A DNA stretch of 61,040 bases. It comes from a bacterium. Its GTDB lineage: Bacteria; JAHJDO01. A model generated the notes under the pieces. The model had not been told where the DNA came from. It saw only the letters and a program-made list of their open reading frames with translations, and searched no databases. Positions 43,358-51,748 of this stretch are shown here, piece by piece. Where the stretch lies: contig JAUSPT010000056.1 in assembly GCA_030652805.1 (NCBI GenBank), positions 1-61,040 of the forward strand, in the 5' to 3' direction. The first letter of the stretch is position 1; every line of letters begins with the position of its first letter. Position numbers and translations under genes: made by a program.

Positions 43358-44938
43358 ATGAAAGTAGCTAGTTTCGACCAGATGAGGGAGATAGACAGAA
43401 TTGCTATGGAGAAGTATGGCATCAATGGTCTAGATCTTATGGAAAATGCAGGATGCGCAGTGAGCAAGAATGCAGAACAAATGCTGGCTGAAATAAAAAA
43501 TACGCGGGTTCTTGTAGTCTGCGGGAAAGGCAATAATGGGGGAGACGGCTTTGTAGCAGTACGTCATCTTCTGAATTCAAAATGTGTTAAAGACATAGAT
43601 GTTAAAATAGCGTTTCTTGGCAATATTAAAGACATAAAAGGTGATGCAAAAACAAATTTTGATATTACAAAGGAGATGGGTGCTGATATATTTGAAATCG
43701 TTGAATTAAAGCAGCTACAAAAAGTGAAACATGTTTTTTCTCATGCAGGTTTAGTAATAGATGCAATCTTTGGTATTGGATTAAAAGGTGCAGTAAGAGG
43801 CGTAATGTTTGAGGTAATTAGGTTCATAAACATGCTGAAATCAAATAAGGTTCTTTCTGTTGATTTACCTTCAGGACTTTATGAGGGTTTTGATGAAAAG
43901 AAAGACGTTTGTATTCAAGCTGATAGGACAGTTACTTTTGGCCTGCCAAAAAAAGAGTTATTGATTTATCCTGGTATTGGATTTACAGGTAAACTTATTA
44001 CTCAGGACATAGGTCTTCCTAAAAAACTTTTGACAGATCCAAAATTAAAACTAAATTTGATGACCCATAGTGAGTTATCTTTTCTTATTCCTAAGCGATC
44101 GATTAATTCACATAAAGGTACCTTCGGACATGTGTTTATTATAGCTGGCTCCAGAGGATTAACAGGTGCGGCGGCTCTAGCTAGTCTTGGAGCTCTTTAT
44201 TCTGGCACAGGTCTTGTCACACTTGGAATCCCTGAGAGTTTGAATTCTACTATGGAAATGAAGCTGACAGAAGTTATGACAAAACCTCTGGCTGAAACCA
44301 CGGATGGAAGCTTGAGTAAAAAGGCAAGAAAAGAAATACTGGATTTTTCATCAAAGGTTGATGCTGTTGCCATAGGCCCAGGAATTTCTAGAAATTCCGA
44401 AACAAGTTCTTTAATTCGCGAATTAATAGAATCATTAGAAAAACCAGTTGTAATTGACGCAGATGGAATTAATGCACTTGCTGGGCATGTATCAATGCTT
44501 AAAAAGAGAAAGTATCCAACAATTTTAACTCCTCATCCTGGTGAAATGGCGGGACTTATTGAAAGGCACGTGTCTGAAGTTACTTCAGATAGAATAAACA
44601 TAGCAGAAAAGTTTGCAATTACATATAAAACTATTACATTGCTAAAAGGAGCAGGAACGATTATTGCCGATGAAAGAGGCAATGTTTATATAAATCCCAC
44701 AGGTAATCCTGCTTTAGCCATAGGGGGAATGGGAGATGTTCTTACCGGGCTTATCTCAGGATTGATTGCGCAAGGTCTTTCTGGATTAGACGGGGCAAAG
44801 CTCGGAGCATATTTACATGGTCTGGCAGCAGATATGTGGAAAGACGAAAACAAGCTGGATAGATGTTTGACTGCTACAGAATTAGTAAACTACATACCAA
44901 AGGCTTTCGCAAGGATATATAATGAAAACTTTTTTTAA
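43358..44938 (+). CDS. nnr: bifunctional NAD(P)H-hydrate epimerase / ADP-dependent dehydratase
   Basis: About 526 residues from the ATG at 43358, preferred over a frame extension that overlaps the preceding gene. The N-terminal YjeF_N epimerase domain has 'VVCGKGNNGGDGFVAVRHL'. The C-terminal ribokinase-like dehydratase has 'VIIAGSRGLTGAAAL'-type and 'LTPHPGEMAGL' motifs and 'GTGDV'-like 'GGMGDVLTGLI'. The enzyme repairs hydrated NADH and NADPH. Its last 17 bases overlap the permease gene. Confidence 0.93.
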   Translation: MKVASFDQMREIDRIAMEKYGINGLDLMENAGCAVSKNAEQMLAEIKNTRVLVVCGKGNNGGDGFVAVRHLLNSKCVKDIDVKIAFLGNIKDIKGDAKTNFDITKEMGADIFEIVELKQLQKVKHVFSHAGLVIDAIFGIGLKGAVRGVMFEVIRFINMLKSNKVLSVDLPSGLYEGFDEKKDVCIQADRTVTFGLPKKELLIYPGIGFTGKLITQDIGLPKKLLTDPKLKLNLMTHSELSFLIPKRSINSHKGTFGHVFIIAGSRGLTGAAALASLGALYSGTGLVTLGIPESLNSTMEMKLTEVMTKPLAETTDGSLSKKARKEILDFSSKVDAVAIGPGISRNSETSSLIRELIESLEKPVVIDADGINALAGHVSMLKKRKYPTILTPHPGEMAGLIERHVSEVTSDRINIAEKFAITYKTITLLKGAGTIIADERGNVYINPTGNPALAIGGMGDVLTGLISGLIAQGLSGLDGAKLGAYLHGLAADMWKDENKLDRCLTATELVNYIPKAFARIYNENFF

Positions 44939-46220
44939 ACTGGATGAATTAGGAACTAATGTCAGACAAGAGGTAATTGCTGGAGTAACAACATTTGCCA
45001 CTATGGCGTACATAATTATTGTTAATCCAAAGATTCTGGAAGCAGCAGGTATGCCTTTTGGCGCATCTATGACAGCTACCATATTAAGCGCTTTCTTTGG
45101 AACACTGCTAATGGGTATTTATGCAAAACGGCCATTTGCAATTGCTCCTTATATGGGCGAAAATGCATTTATTGCTTTTACAGTTGTTAAAGTGCTTGGA
45201 TATAGTTGGCAAACTGCTCTGGGTGCTATATTTATTGGCGGTGTTCTGTTTACACTGCTTACTATTTTTAAGATACGCAGCTGGCTGGCCAATTCAATAC
45301 CGGAAGGGCTTAAAATAGCTTTCGTAGTGGGCATCGGACTGTTCTTAACATTCATTGGTCTTAATGAAACAGGAATTATAAAATTGGGAGTGCCTGGAGC
45401 CCCAGTATGTGTCGGAAATTTTAAGAATGTCCCTGTTTTGTTATCTATACTTGGATTTTTATTGATAGGTTTTTTGATGATAAAGAGAATAAAAGGAGCA
45501 ATTCTATTTGGAATTCTGGCAATCACTTTTCTTGCTTTTTGTATGGGAGTAACACCAGCTCCAGATAAATGGGTCAGTATGCCACCCAGTATAGTACCTA
45601 TTTTTCTTAAACTGGATATATTGGGTGCATTAAAGTGGGGATTCTTTTCGGTTATTTTAACCGTGTTTGTAATGGACTTTGTGGATACTCTGGGGACACT
45701 AATCGGGGTGTCATACAAAGCCGGTTTTTTAGATAAGAATGGGAACCTGCCAGAGATTGAAAAACCGATGTTATGCGATTCTTTAGCAACAGTTGTTGGT
45801 GCTTTACTAGGCACAACTACAACAGGCACATATATTGAGTCAGCAGCAGGAATTGAATCAGGGGGCAGGTCTGGGTTAACCTCTGTAGTAACAGCATTTT
45901 TATTTCTGTTGGCGCTGTTTTTTAGCCCTTTCTTTAGAATAGTTCCTTCATGTGCTTATGGCCCAGCTTTGATCATTGTTGGCATGCTTATGCTTTCTCC
46001 AATTGCCAAGGTAAAATTTAATGATTTTACTGAGGTCATTCCTGTTTTTTCTGTTATTATTTTGATGAGTTTTACATATAATTTGGGTATTGGGATGACT
46101 GCCGGCTTTGTGATTTATCCTCTTATGAAGGCATTGTCGGGAAGATTCAGAGAAGTTCCTCTTGGGTTGTGGATATTAGGGGTATTATCCCTTGTTTTCT
46201 TTGTTTTCTATCCATATTAA
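44922..46220 (+). CDS. NCS2 family purine permease, AzgA/PbuG-like
   Basis: 432 residues with about 12-14 membrane segments. The family features 'TFATMAYIIIVNPKIL', 'YMGENAFIAF', 'VMDFVDTLGTLIG' and 'GTTTTGTYIESAAGIESGGRSGL' are those of the AzgA/PbuG branch, which takes up adenine, guanine or hypoxanthine with protons. It overlaps nnr by 17 bases. No purine riboswitch was seen, as it sits within an operon. Confidence 0.9.
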   Translation: MKTFFKLDELGTNVRQEVIAGVTTFATMAYIIIVNPKILEAAGMPFGASMTATILSAFFGTLLMGIYAKRPFAIAPYMGENAFIAFTVVKVLGYSWQTALGAIFIGGVLFTLLTIFKIRSWLANSIPEGLKIAFVVGIGLFLTFIGLNETGIIKLGVPGAPVCVGNFKNVPVLLSILGFLLIGFLMIKRIKGAILFGILAITFLAFCMGVTPAPDKWVSMPPSIVPIFLKLDILGALKWGFFSVILTVFVMDFVDTLGTLIGVSYKAGFLDKNGNLPEIEKPMLCDSLATVVGALLGTTTTGTYIESAAGIESGGRSGLTSVVTAFLFLLALFFSPFFRIVPSCAYGPALIIVGMLMLSPIAKVKFNDFTEVIPVFSVIILMSFTYNLGIGMTAGFVIYPLMKALSGRFREVPLGLWILGVLSLVFFVFYPY

Positions 46221-46267
46221 ATATAAAATACGCTCTCAACTGACAAAAAACAAAAGGAGAAAACACA

Positions 46268-46810
46268 GTGAAACTAGATTTAAATAACTGGTACAAAGTC
46301 TTAGCACCCAGACCTACAGTATTAGTAGCAACGGTTAATGAGAAGGGGATTTCAAATGCTGCACCGTTTAGTTTTGTCATGCCAGTCTCAATGAAGCCGG
46401 CTTTAGTTGCCTTTAGCTCTGCACATAAACGGCATACATTGGCTAATATCCGTCTAGTCAGAGATTTTACAATCAATATCCCTGGGAAAGAACTGCTGAA
46501 TCAGGTCTGGAAGTGTGCGGAGAGTCTTTCTGAAGGAGTAAGTGAAATAAAAGAGTCTAACTTGACAGAAGTTAAGCTGGACGGAATAAAATCTCCTGGA
46601 ATAAAAGAGTGCTATGCAATATTTAGCTGTAAACTTTTTAAAGAAATTTCAGCTGGTGACCATGTACTGGTAATCGGAGAAGTAATCGGAGCAGAGATAA
46701 GGGCAGATGTCTTTGAAAACAAAAAGTTCGATTCCCATGCAGCAAGTCCACTCATGCATATCGGAGCAGATGAATTTTCACTGCCCGGAGAAAAACTCAT
46801 AGCTGGATAA
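46268..46810 (+). CDS. flavin reductase family protein (flavoredoxin-like)
   Basis: 180 residues from a GTG with AAGGAG upstream. The split-barrel FMN-binding fold is indicated by 'RPTVLVATVNEKGISNAAPFSFVMPVS' (broken), 'HTLANIRLVRDFTIN' and 'GEVIGAEI'. Members transfer electrons or reduce flavin. It lies 47 bases after the permease and is followed by the tRNA cluster promoter. Its physiological partner is not evident. Confidence 0.85.
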   Translation: MKLDLNNWYKVLAPRPTVLVATVNEKGISNAAPFSFVMPVSMKPALVAFSSAHKRHTLANIRLVRDFTINIPGKELLNQVWKCAESLSEGVSEIKESNLTEVKLDGIKSPGIKECYAIFSCKLFKEISAGDHVLVIGEVIGAEIRADVFENKKFDSHAASPLMHIGADEFSLPGEKLIAG

Positions 46811-46826
46811 AGCTCATACGGAAATC

Positions 46827-46854
46827 TTGCCATTTAAATTAAAGCATGTATAAT
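46827..46854 (+). promoter_or_regulatory. promoter of the Thr-Tyr-Gly tRNA cluster
   Basis: TTGCCA (46827-46832) and TATAAT (46849-46854) are 16 bases apart and end 22 bases before tRNA-Thr. Both boxes and the spacing are identical to those before the CAU tRNA. Confidence 0.78.
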
Positions 46855-46876
46855 AGCAGGGTTCTAAGATTGCGTT

Positions 46877-46949
46877 GCCGGTGTAGCTCAGTTGGTAGAG
46901 CAGCTGATTTGTAATCAGCGGGTCGGGGGTTCAAGTCCCTTCGCCGGCT
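46877..46949 (+). tRNA. tRNA-Thr (TGT)
   Basis: The full cloverleaf has acceptor GCCGGTG against CGCCGGC, anticodon stem GCTGA/TCAGC around TTTGTAA and T loop TTCAAGT. The anticodon is TGT. CCA is not encoded. It is the first of three tRNAs in the cluster. Confidence 0.95.
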
Positions 46950-46957
46950 CTAAAAAT

Positions 46958-47042
46958 GGGGAGATTCCCAAGTGGCCAAAGGGATCAGACTGTAAATCTG
47001 ACGGCGATGCCTTCGGAGGTTCGAATCCTCCTCTCCCCACCA
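46958..47042 (+). tRNA. tRNA-Tyr (GTA)
   Basis: Acceptor GGGGAGA pairs with TCTCCCC. The anticodon loop is CTGTAAA (GTA) and a long variable arm typical of bacterial tRNA-Tyr follows. The T loop is TTCGAAT and CCA is encoded. It is 8 bases after tRNA-Thr. Confidence 0.96.
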
Positions 47043-47043
47043 T

Positions 47044-47114
47044 GCGGGTGTAGTTCAGTGGTAGAACACAAGCTTCCCAAGCTTGATACGAGGGTTCGAT
47101 TCCCTTCACCCGCT
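47044..47114 (+). tRNA. tRNA-Gly (CCC)
   Basis: Acceptor GCGGGTG pairs with CACCCGC. The anticodon stem CAAGC/GCTTG encloses TTCCCAA, so the anticodon is CCC. The T loop is TTCGATT. CCA is not encoded. It is one base after tRNA-Tyr. The Thr-Tyr-Gly order is the one that precedes tuf in many bacteria, but tuf is absent here. Confidence 0.94.
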
Positions 47115-47155
47115 CTTCGCAATATACATATCGCAAGTAATGATGGAGTTTTTAC

Positions 47156-47713
47156 ATGAAAGTATTAGGGATAAATGGAAGCCCAAGGAGAGGTGGGAAC
47201 ACAGATATTCTTCTTGATAATGTATTGAAGGGCGCCCAAAATAAGGGTGCTGAGGTGGAGAAAATTGTCTTAAATGATCTTGAATTTTCTCCCTGTCAGG
47301 AGTGTGAGAACATGCCCAATGACGGATTCTGCATAATTGAAGACAATATGCAAACTATTTATAGAAAGGTGGAAGAAGCAGATGTTATAATTTTGGCTTC
47401 TCCAATATTCTTTGGAAGTCTTAGTGCGCAGACCAAAATGATGATAGACAGGTTTCAATGTGTCTGGAGAGCTAAGTATATATTTAAAAAACAAGTTTTT
47501 GGAAAAAGGAAGATAGGAGTTTTTATTTCTGTAGAGGGATCAAAGAGGAAAGATTTCTTTGATAACGCAAGATCAATTGTAAAGAATTTTTTTGTTACTA
47601 TTAATGCAGATTACAAAGAAGATCTTTTCTGTTTCGGAATTGGTGAAAAGGGTGCTATATTAAAGCATCCAGAATTACTAAAAAAAGCCTTCAGGCTAGG
47701 AGAAAAACTATGA
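47156..47713 (+). CDS. NADPH-dependent FMN reductase / flavodoxin-like protein
   Basis: 185 residues. The 'GINGSPRRGGNTDILL' phosphate loop binds FMN, and 'ASPIFFGSLSAQTKMMIDRF' is the second flavin loop. Cysteines in 'FSPCQECENM' and 'GFCIIEDNM' match the iron-sulfur flavoprotein-like branch, although the full cluster motif is not certain. It lies 41 bases after tRNA-Gly with no terminator seen between them, and overlaps the next gene by four bases. Confidence 0.85.
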   Translation: MKVLGINGSPRRGGNTDILLDNVLKGAQNKGAEVEKIVLNDLEFSPCQECENMPNDGFCIIEDNMQTIYRKVEEADVIILASPIFFGSLSAQTKMMIDRFQCVWRAKYIFKKQVFGKRKIGVFISVEGSKRKDFFDNARSIVKNFFVTINADYKEDLFCFGIGEKGAILKHPELLKKAFRLGEKL

Positions 47714-49065
47714 ATACGCAGATTTTCAGGGAATATGATATTCGAGGGTTAGTGAAAGAGGATCTAACAGAAGAGGTTGTTACAAACATCGGTAAAGCAG
47801 TTGGCACGCATATGTCAGGAAACAAGAAGATTGCGGTAGGACATGACAACAGATTAAGTTCTAAAAGTTTGAATAATTGGCTGATAAGCGGACTTATTTC
47901 AACTGGCTGCAATGTTATTGATGTTGGGGAAGGACCAACGCCTATGCTTTACTTTTCAATTCTGCATTATAAGGCAGACGCAGGAATAATGATAACAGGC
48001 AGTCACAATCCAATCGAATATAATGGATTTAAAATATCTAAAGGTATTGCTTCAATATATGGCGAGGAAATTCAGAAACTAAGGGAAACTATAGAGTCCA
48101 ATGATTTTTTAACCGGAGAGGGGACTGTCGAAGAAGAAGATCCTAGACAGACATATTTCCAAACGCTTAAATCAAAGATAGAGATAAAGAAGAAACTTAA
48201 GGTGGTTATTGATGCAGGAAACGGAACAGCCAGTGACATTGCACCAAGATTGTTTAGAGATCTGGGATGTAAAATTATTCCTCTTTATTGTGAATCTAAC
48301 GGCAGTTTTCCAAACCATCTTCCTGACCCTACTGTAGATAAATATGTGGCTGATTTGATAGCAAAGGTAAAAGAGACAAAAGCAGATGTTGGAATTGCCT
48401 ATGATGGGGATGCAGACAGGGTTGGCGCAATTGATAATGAAGGGAATATAATCAGAGGGGACAAGTTACTTGCTCTTTACGCGCGGGACATACTCTCAAA
48501 AGGAAAAGCAAAGATAATATTTGATGTTAAATGCTCTCAGGCATTAATAGAAGACATTCGGGAACATGGCGGAGAACCTATAATGTGGAAGACAGGACAT
48601 TCACTTATTAAGCAAAAAATGAGAGAAGAACAAGCTCCTCTGGCAGGAGAAATGAGCGGGCACATGTTTTTTGCGGATAATTATTTTGGATATGACGATG
48701 GTATATATGCATCAGGAAGACTGCTCCAGTTTCTATCCGCGAAGGACAAATCGTTGGCAGATATAGTTAGAGAGATACCGCATTATTTTTCCACGCCTGA
48801 AATAAGGGTAAATTGTGCATCTGAAGAAGAGAAATTTAAGGTGATGGATAGTGTTGAAAAATATTTCAAATCAAAATATGACACAATTGATATTGATGGA
48901 GTAAGGATTTTGTTTAAAGATGGCTGGGGACTGGTAAGAGCATCAAATACACAGCCATTATTGGTATTAAGATTTGAAGCTAAAACTCAAGAAAGGCTTG
49001 AAGAGATAAAGAAAATAGTACATAAAAAACTGGATGAATTCTCGTCAATAGACAAAAATTGGTAA
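47710..49065 (+). CDS. phosphomannomutase/phosphoglucomutase
   Basis: 451 residues of the alpha-D-phosphohexomutase family. The phosphoserine loop 'TGSHNP' is at 96-101 (S98), the metal loop 'DGDADRVG' near 238, the sugar-binding 'GEMSGHMFF' at about 312 and the phosphate-binding 'RASNTQP' near 418. It interconverts hexose 1- and 6-phosphates for polysaccharide or LPS precursors. The 'ACxASHNP' of GlmM is not present. It starts within the end of the flavoprotein gene (ATGA). Confidence 0.92.
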   Translation: MNTQIFREYDIRGLVKEDLTEEVVTNIGKAVGTHMSGNKKIAVGHDNRLSSKSLNNWLISGLISTGCNVIDVGEGPTPMLYFSILHYKADAGIMITGSHNPIEYNGFKISKGIASIYGEEIQKLRETIESNDFLTGEGTVEEEDPRQTYFQTLKSKIEIKKKLKVVIDAGNGTASDIAPRLFRDLGCKIIPLYCESNGSFPNHLPDPTVDKYVADLIAKVKETKADVGIAYDGDADRVGAIDNEGNIIRGDKLLALYARDILSKGKAKIIFDVKCSQALIEDIREHGGEPIMWKTGHSLIKQKMREEQAPLAGEMSGHMFFADNYFGYDDGIYASGRLLQFLSAKDKSLADIVREIPHYFSTPEIRVNCASEEEKFKVMDSVEKYFKSKYDTIDIDGVRILFKDGWGLVRASNTQPLLVLRFEAKTQERLEEIKKIVHKKLDEFSSIDKNW

Positions 49066-49071
49066 AGAAAG

Positions 49072-49668
49072 ATGATGATGAATGTATATGACGCAATTGT
49101 TAAGAGACGTTCTATCAGACGATTTAATCAAAAACCTGTTTCCTCTGACATATTGAAAAAACTTGTTAATGCAGGTCGTCTTGCTCCATCAGGTGCCAAT
49201 CTCCAGCCGTGCGAGTATATAATTATTCAGGATGAAGAACTAGTTAATAAGGTTTTTGGTACGCTTAAATGGGCAGGATATATTGCGCCTGAAGGGAATC
49301 CAAAGGAGGGGGAACAACCTGTAGCTTATATTGTTGTTCTTCTCAACAGCGAGAAGAGAGCAACTGGCGGTGAACACGATGCATCAGCGGCTATAGAAAA
49401 CATTATCCTTACTGCTATGGAAGAGAATATTGGGACATGCTGGATAGGATCAATTGACAGAACCAGTTTAAGAAAAACATTAAATATACCGGGTAAATGC
49501 GAGATAGACTCTGTACTTGCTCTCGGATATCCCAATGAAAGTCCGAAAGCTGTAGAGATGCAAGATTCCATTAAGTATTGGAAGGACGGGGAGGGGGTAT
49601 TAAACGTCCCAAAAAGAAGTCTTAATGATGTATGTTTCTTTGATGAGTATGGGAAGGATAAATTGTAA
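49072..49668 (+). CDS. nitroreductase family protein
   Basis: 198 residues. 'AIVKRRSIRRFNQKPVS' at the N-terminus is the FMN-phosphate-binding signature. 'LAPSGANLQPCEYIII' and 'AIENIILTAMEENIGTCWIG' complete the flavin site of the NfsB/FRase-type fold. It uses NAD(P)H to reduce an unidentified substrate. It follows the hexomutase by six bases, with several possible ATGs in a row at the start. Confidence 0.87.
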   Translation: MMMNVYDAIVKRRSIRRFNQKPVSSDILKKLVNAGRLAPSGANLQPCEYIIIQDEELVNKVFGTLKWAGYIAPEGNPKEGEQPVAYIVVLLNSEKRATGGEHDASAAIENIILTAMEENIGTCWIGSIDRTSLRKTLNIPGKCEIDSVLALGYPNESPKAVEMQDSIKYWKDGEGVLNVPKRSLNDVCFFDEYGKDKL

Positions 49669-49727
49669 ATTGCCTTCTCATATGCTATATTCACTCCGTT
49701 ATACTTAGCCATGGAAGGGGACGATGT

Positions 49728-50678
49728 ATGGATGATGGACACATTCTTGTAACAGGTGGTGCAGGTTTTATTGGGTCTAATCTTGTAAAAAGATTATTAG
49801 ATGATAACAGGGCTATCATTTGCGTAGATGATTTTAATGATTATTATTCTCCTTTAATAAAGGAAAATAATATTAAACAGTTTCTTAGCCAGAAAAATTT
49901 CAAACTATATAGAATTGACATTCGGGATTTCAATTCTCTAAAGGGAATCTTCTCATCTAATAGAATAAGCAGAGTTGTTCATCTGGCTGCAAGGGCAGGA
50001 GTTAGGCCTTCGCTTGAAAACCCGCTACTTTACGAAGAGGTCAATTTGAGAGGAACAATGCACTTATTGGAATTAAGCAAGAATGTCAAAAACTTTATTT
50101 TTGCTTCATCTTCTTCTGTATATGGTAATAATAAAAAAATTCCCTTTTCAGAACATGACAATGTGGATAAAGCAATTTCTCCATATGCAGCTACTAAGAA
50201 GGCTGGAGAAGTTATGTGTCATGTATATCACCATCTTTATAACATACCAATCTCTTGCCTGAGATTTTTTACTGTATATGGTCCATCAGGAAGACCTGAC
50301 ATGGCAACCTATAAATTTACAAAATGGATTGATGAAGAAAAAGAACTTCTAAGATTCGGAGATGGACATTCTAAAAGAGATTACACCTATGTTGATGATA
50401 TTATTGATGGAGTAATATCTGCTCTGGATAAGCAATTTGAATATGAAATTTTCAACCTCGGCAATTCTCATCCAATAGAATTAAATTATTTCATCAACGT
50501 GATAGAAGAAGAACTTGGCAAAAGAGCAAAGATAACAAAACTTCCTACTCAGCCCGGTGATGTGAGTATTACGTACGCAGACATCAGCAAATCCAAGAAG
50601 ATGCTAAATTTCCAGCCCAAGGTTTCCATAGAGGATGGAATCGCTGAATTTGTCAGGTGGTATAAAAGCAGTAAATAA
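49728..50678 (+). CDS. NAD-dependent sugar epimerase/dehydratase, UDP-glucuronate 4-epimerase-like
   Basis: 316 residues, an extended SDR. The cofactor motif is 'TGGAGFIGSN' (about 8-17). 'DDFNDYYSPLIKENN' is typical of UDP-glucuronate epimerases, and the catalytic pair is the Y and K of 'YAATKKAGE' with 'SSSSVYG' before it. 'TVYGPSGRPDMATYKFTKWI' and 'RDYTYVDDIIDG' match the same branch. It probably supplies an activated uronic acid for surface polysaccharide. AAGGGG lies upstream. Confidence 0.88.
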   Translation: MDDGHILVTGGAGFIGSNLVKRLLDDNRAIICVDDFNDYYSPLIKENNIKQFLSQKNFKLYRIDIRDFNSLKGIFSSNRISRVVHLAARAGVRPSLENPLLYEEVNLRGTMHLLELSKNVKNFIFASSSSVYGNNKKIPFSEHDNVDKAISPYAATKKAGEVMCHVYHHLYNIPISCLRFFTVYGPSGRPDMATYKFTKWIDEEKELLRFGDGHSKRDYTYVDDIIDGVISALDKQFEYEIFNLGNSHPIELNYFINVIEEELGKRAKITKLPTQPGDVSITYADISKSKKMLNFQPKVSIEDGIAEFVRWYKSSK

Positions 50679-50691
50679 ATAGGCAATATCC

Positions 50692-51660
50692 ATGAAAAAG
50701 ACCCTGTTTTGGATTCTAAAATTATGTATTAGTATAGGAATTCTCTGGTATGTCTTCTCAAGACCGGATATTAGCCTTCATAAAATAGTAGAACATATCA
50801 AAAGCATAGAATTATCACGCCTTCTTATGGCAATTGGATTGTATATTGTTGTTGTTTTTATAGCCTGTTTAAGATGGCAGAAACTTCTCAAAGGACAGGG
50901 CATATATCTTCCATTTTTCAAAACGTTAGAACTGAATTTTATTGGACTATTTTTTAATACCTTTATGCCAAGTCTGACGGGTGGAGACGTTGTAAAGGCA
51001 TATTATGTGTCAAAACACACTGACCAAAGACTTGAAGCAGCGACAACAGTGCTTATTGACAGAATTGTTGGCATGCTGGCTCTTCTTGCGATAGGCGCAG
51101 TGGCAAGTCTCTATGCTATATCAGATCCTCAGATTAGAAAACCTGCAATAAGTATAGTTGTGGTTTTTTTGATAATAACTATTTTATGTATTGCTTTTTT
51201 TAACAAGCGCCTTATGAAAAAATTCTCTTTTGATGTAAAAAAAGAAAGGTGGCAAAAAGCTGTTGTTTCTTTAAAGCGTGTGTACTCAGCATTCTATATT
51301 TACAGGTCCAAAAAAGCCTTGCTTGCTGAAGTTTTCCTAATGTCTATCGTTATACAGATTATGTCCATATTGATAAATTACCAGATAGCATTGGGTCTGG
51401 GGTTAAATGTTTCAATGAAATATTTCTTTTTGTTTATTCCAATTATTGCAGTTATAAGCACGATTCCAATCACATTCGCAGGATGGGGACTTGGAGAGAG
51501 TATGTATAAATATTTTTTTGGACTTGTTACCGAAGCTTGCGGTTTAGCTCTAACCATGTCAATAATTGTGAGACTTATCGTACTCATTTTAAATCTTTTC
51601 GGTGGCATATTCTATATATTTCATAAGCCTCCAAAACTTTCTCAAGATGAACAAACCTGA
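50692..51660 (+). CDS. flippase-like membrane protein (LPG synthase TM / UPF0104)
   Basis: 322 residues with eight or so membrane segments. 'LRWQKLLKGQGI', 'NTFMPSLTGGDVVKAYYVSKH' and 'VLIDRIVGMLAL' are hallmarks of the AglD/MprF-like membrane domain family. 'PITFAGWGLGESMY' near the end is also conserved. Members take part in lipid-linked sugar or aminoacyl-lipid handling. It has no cytosolic synthase domain. It is 13 bases after the epimerase gene, which supports an envelope-glycan role. Confidence 0.87.
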   Translation: MKKTLFWILKLCISIGILWYVFSRPDISLHKIVEHIKSIELSRLLMAIGLYIVVVFIACLRWQKLLKGQGIYLPFFKTLELNFIGLFFNTFMPSLTGGDVVKAYYVSKHTDQRLEAATTVLIDRIVGMLALLAIGAVASLYAISDPQIRKPAISIVVVFLIITILCIAFFNKRLMKKFSFDVKKERWQKAVVSLKRVYSAFYIYRSKKALLAEVFLMSIVIQIMSILINYQIALGLGLNVSMKYFFLFIPIIAVISTIPITFAGWGLGESMYKYFFGLVTEACGLALTMSIIVRLIVLILNLFGGIFYIFHKPPKLSQDEQT

Positions 51661-51686
51661 GCTCATTGATTATAAAGGCGCTAAAA

Positions 51687-51715
51687 TTGACTTTGTCTCT
51701 AAAAAAGCATAAAAT
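51687..51715 (+). promoter_or_regulatory. sigma70-type promoter of valS
   Basis: TTGACT (51687-51692) and TAAAAT (51710-51715), 17 bases apart, end 33 bases before the valS ATG. Confidence 0.6.
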
Positions 51716-51748
51716 CATGTTACTTGGCATTATTAAGGAATATTTAAA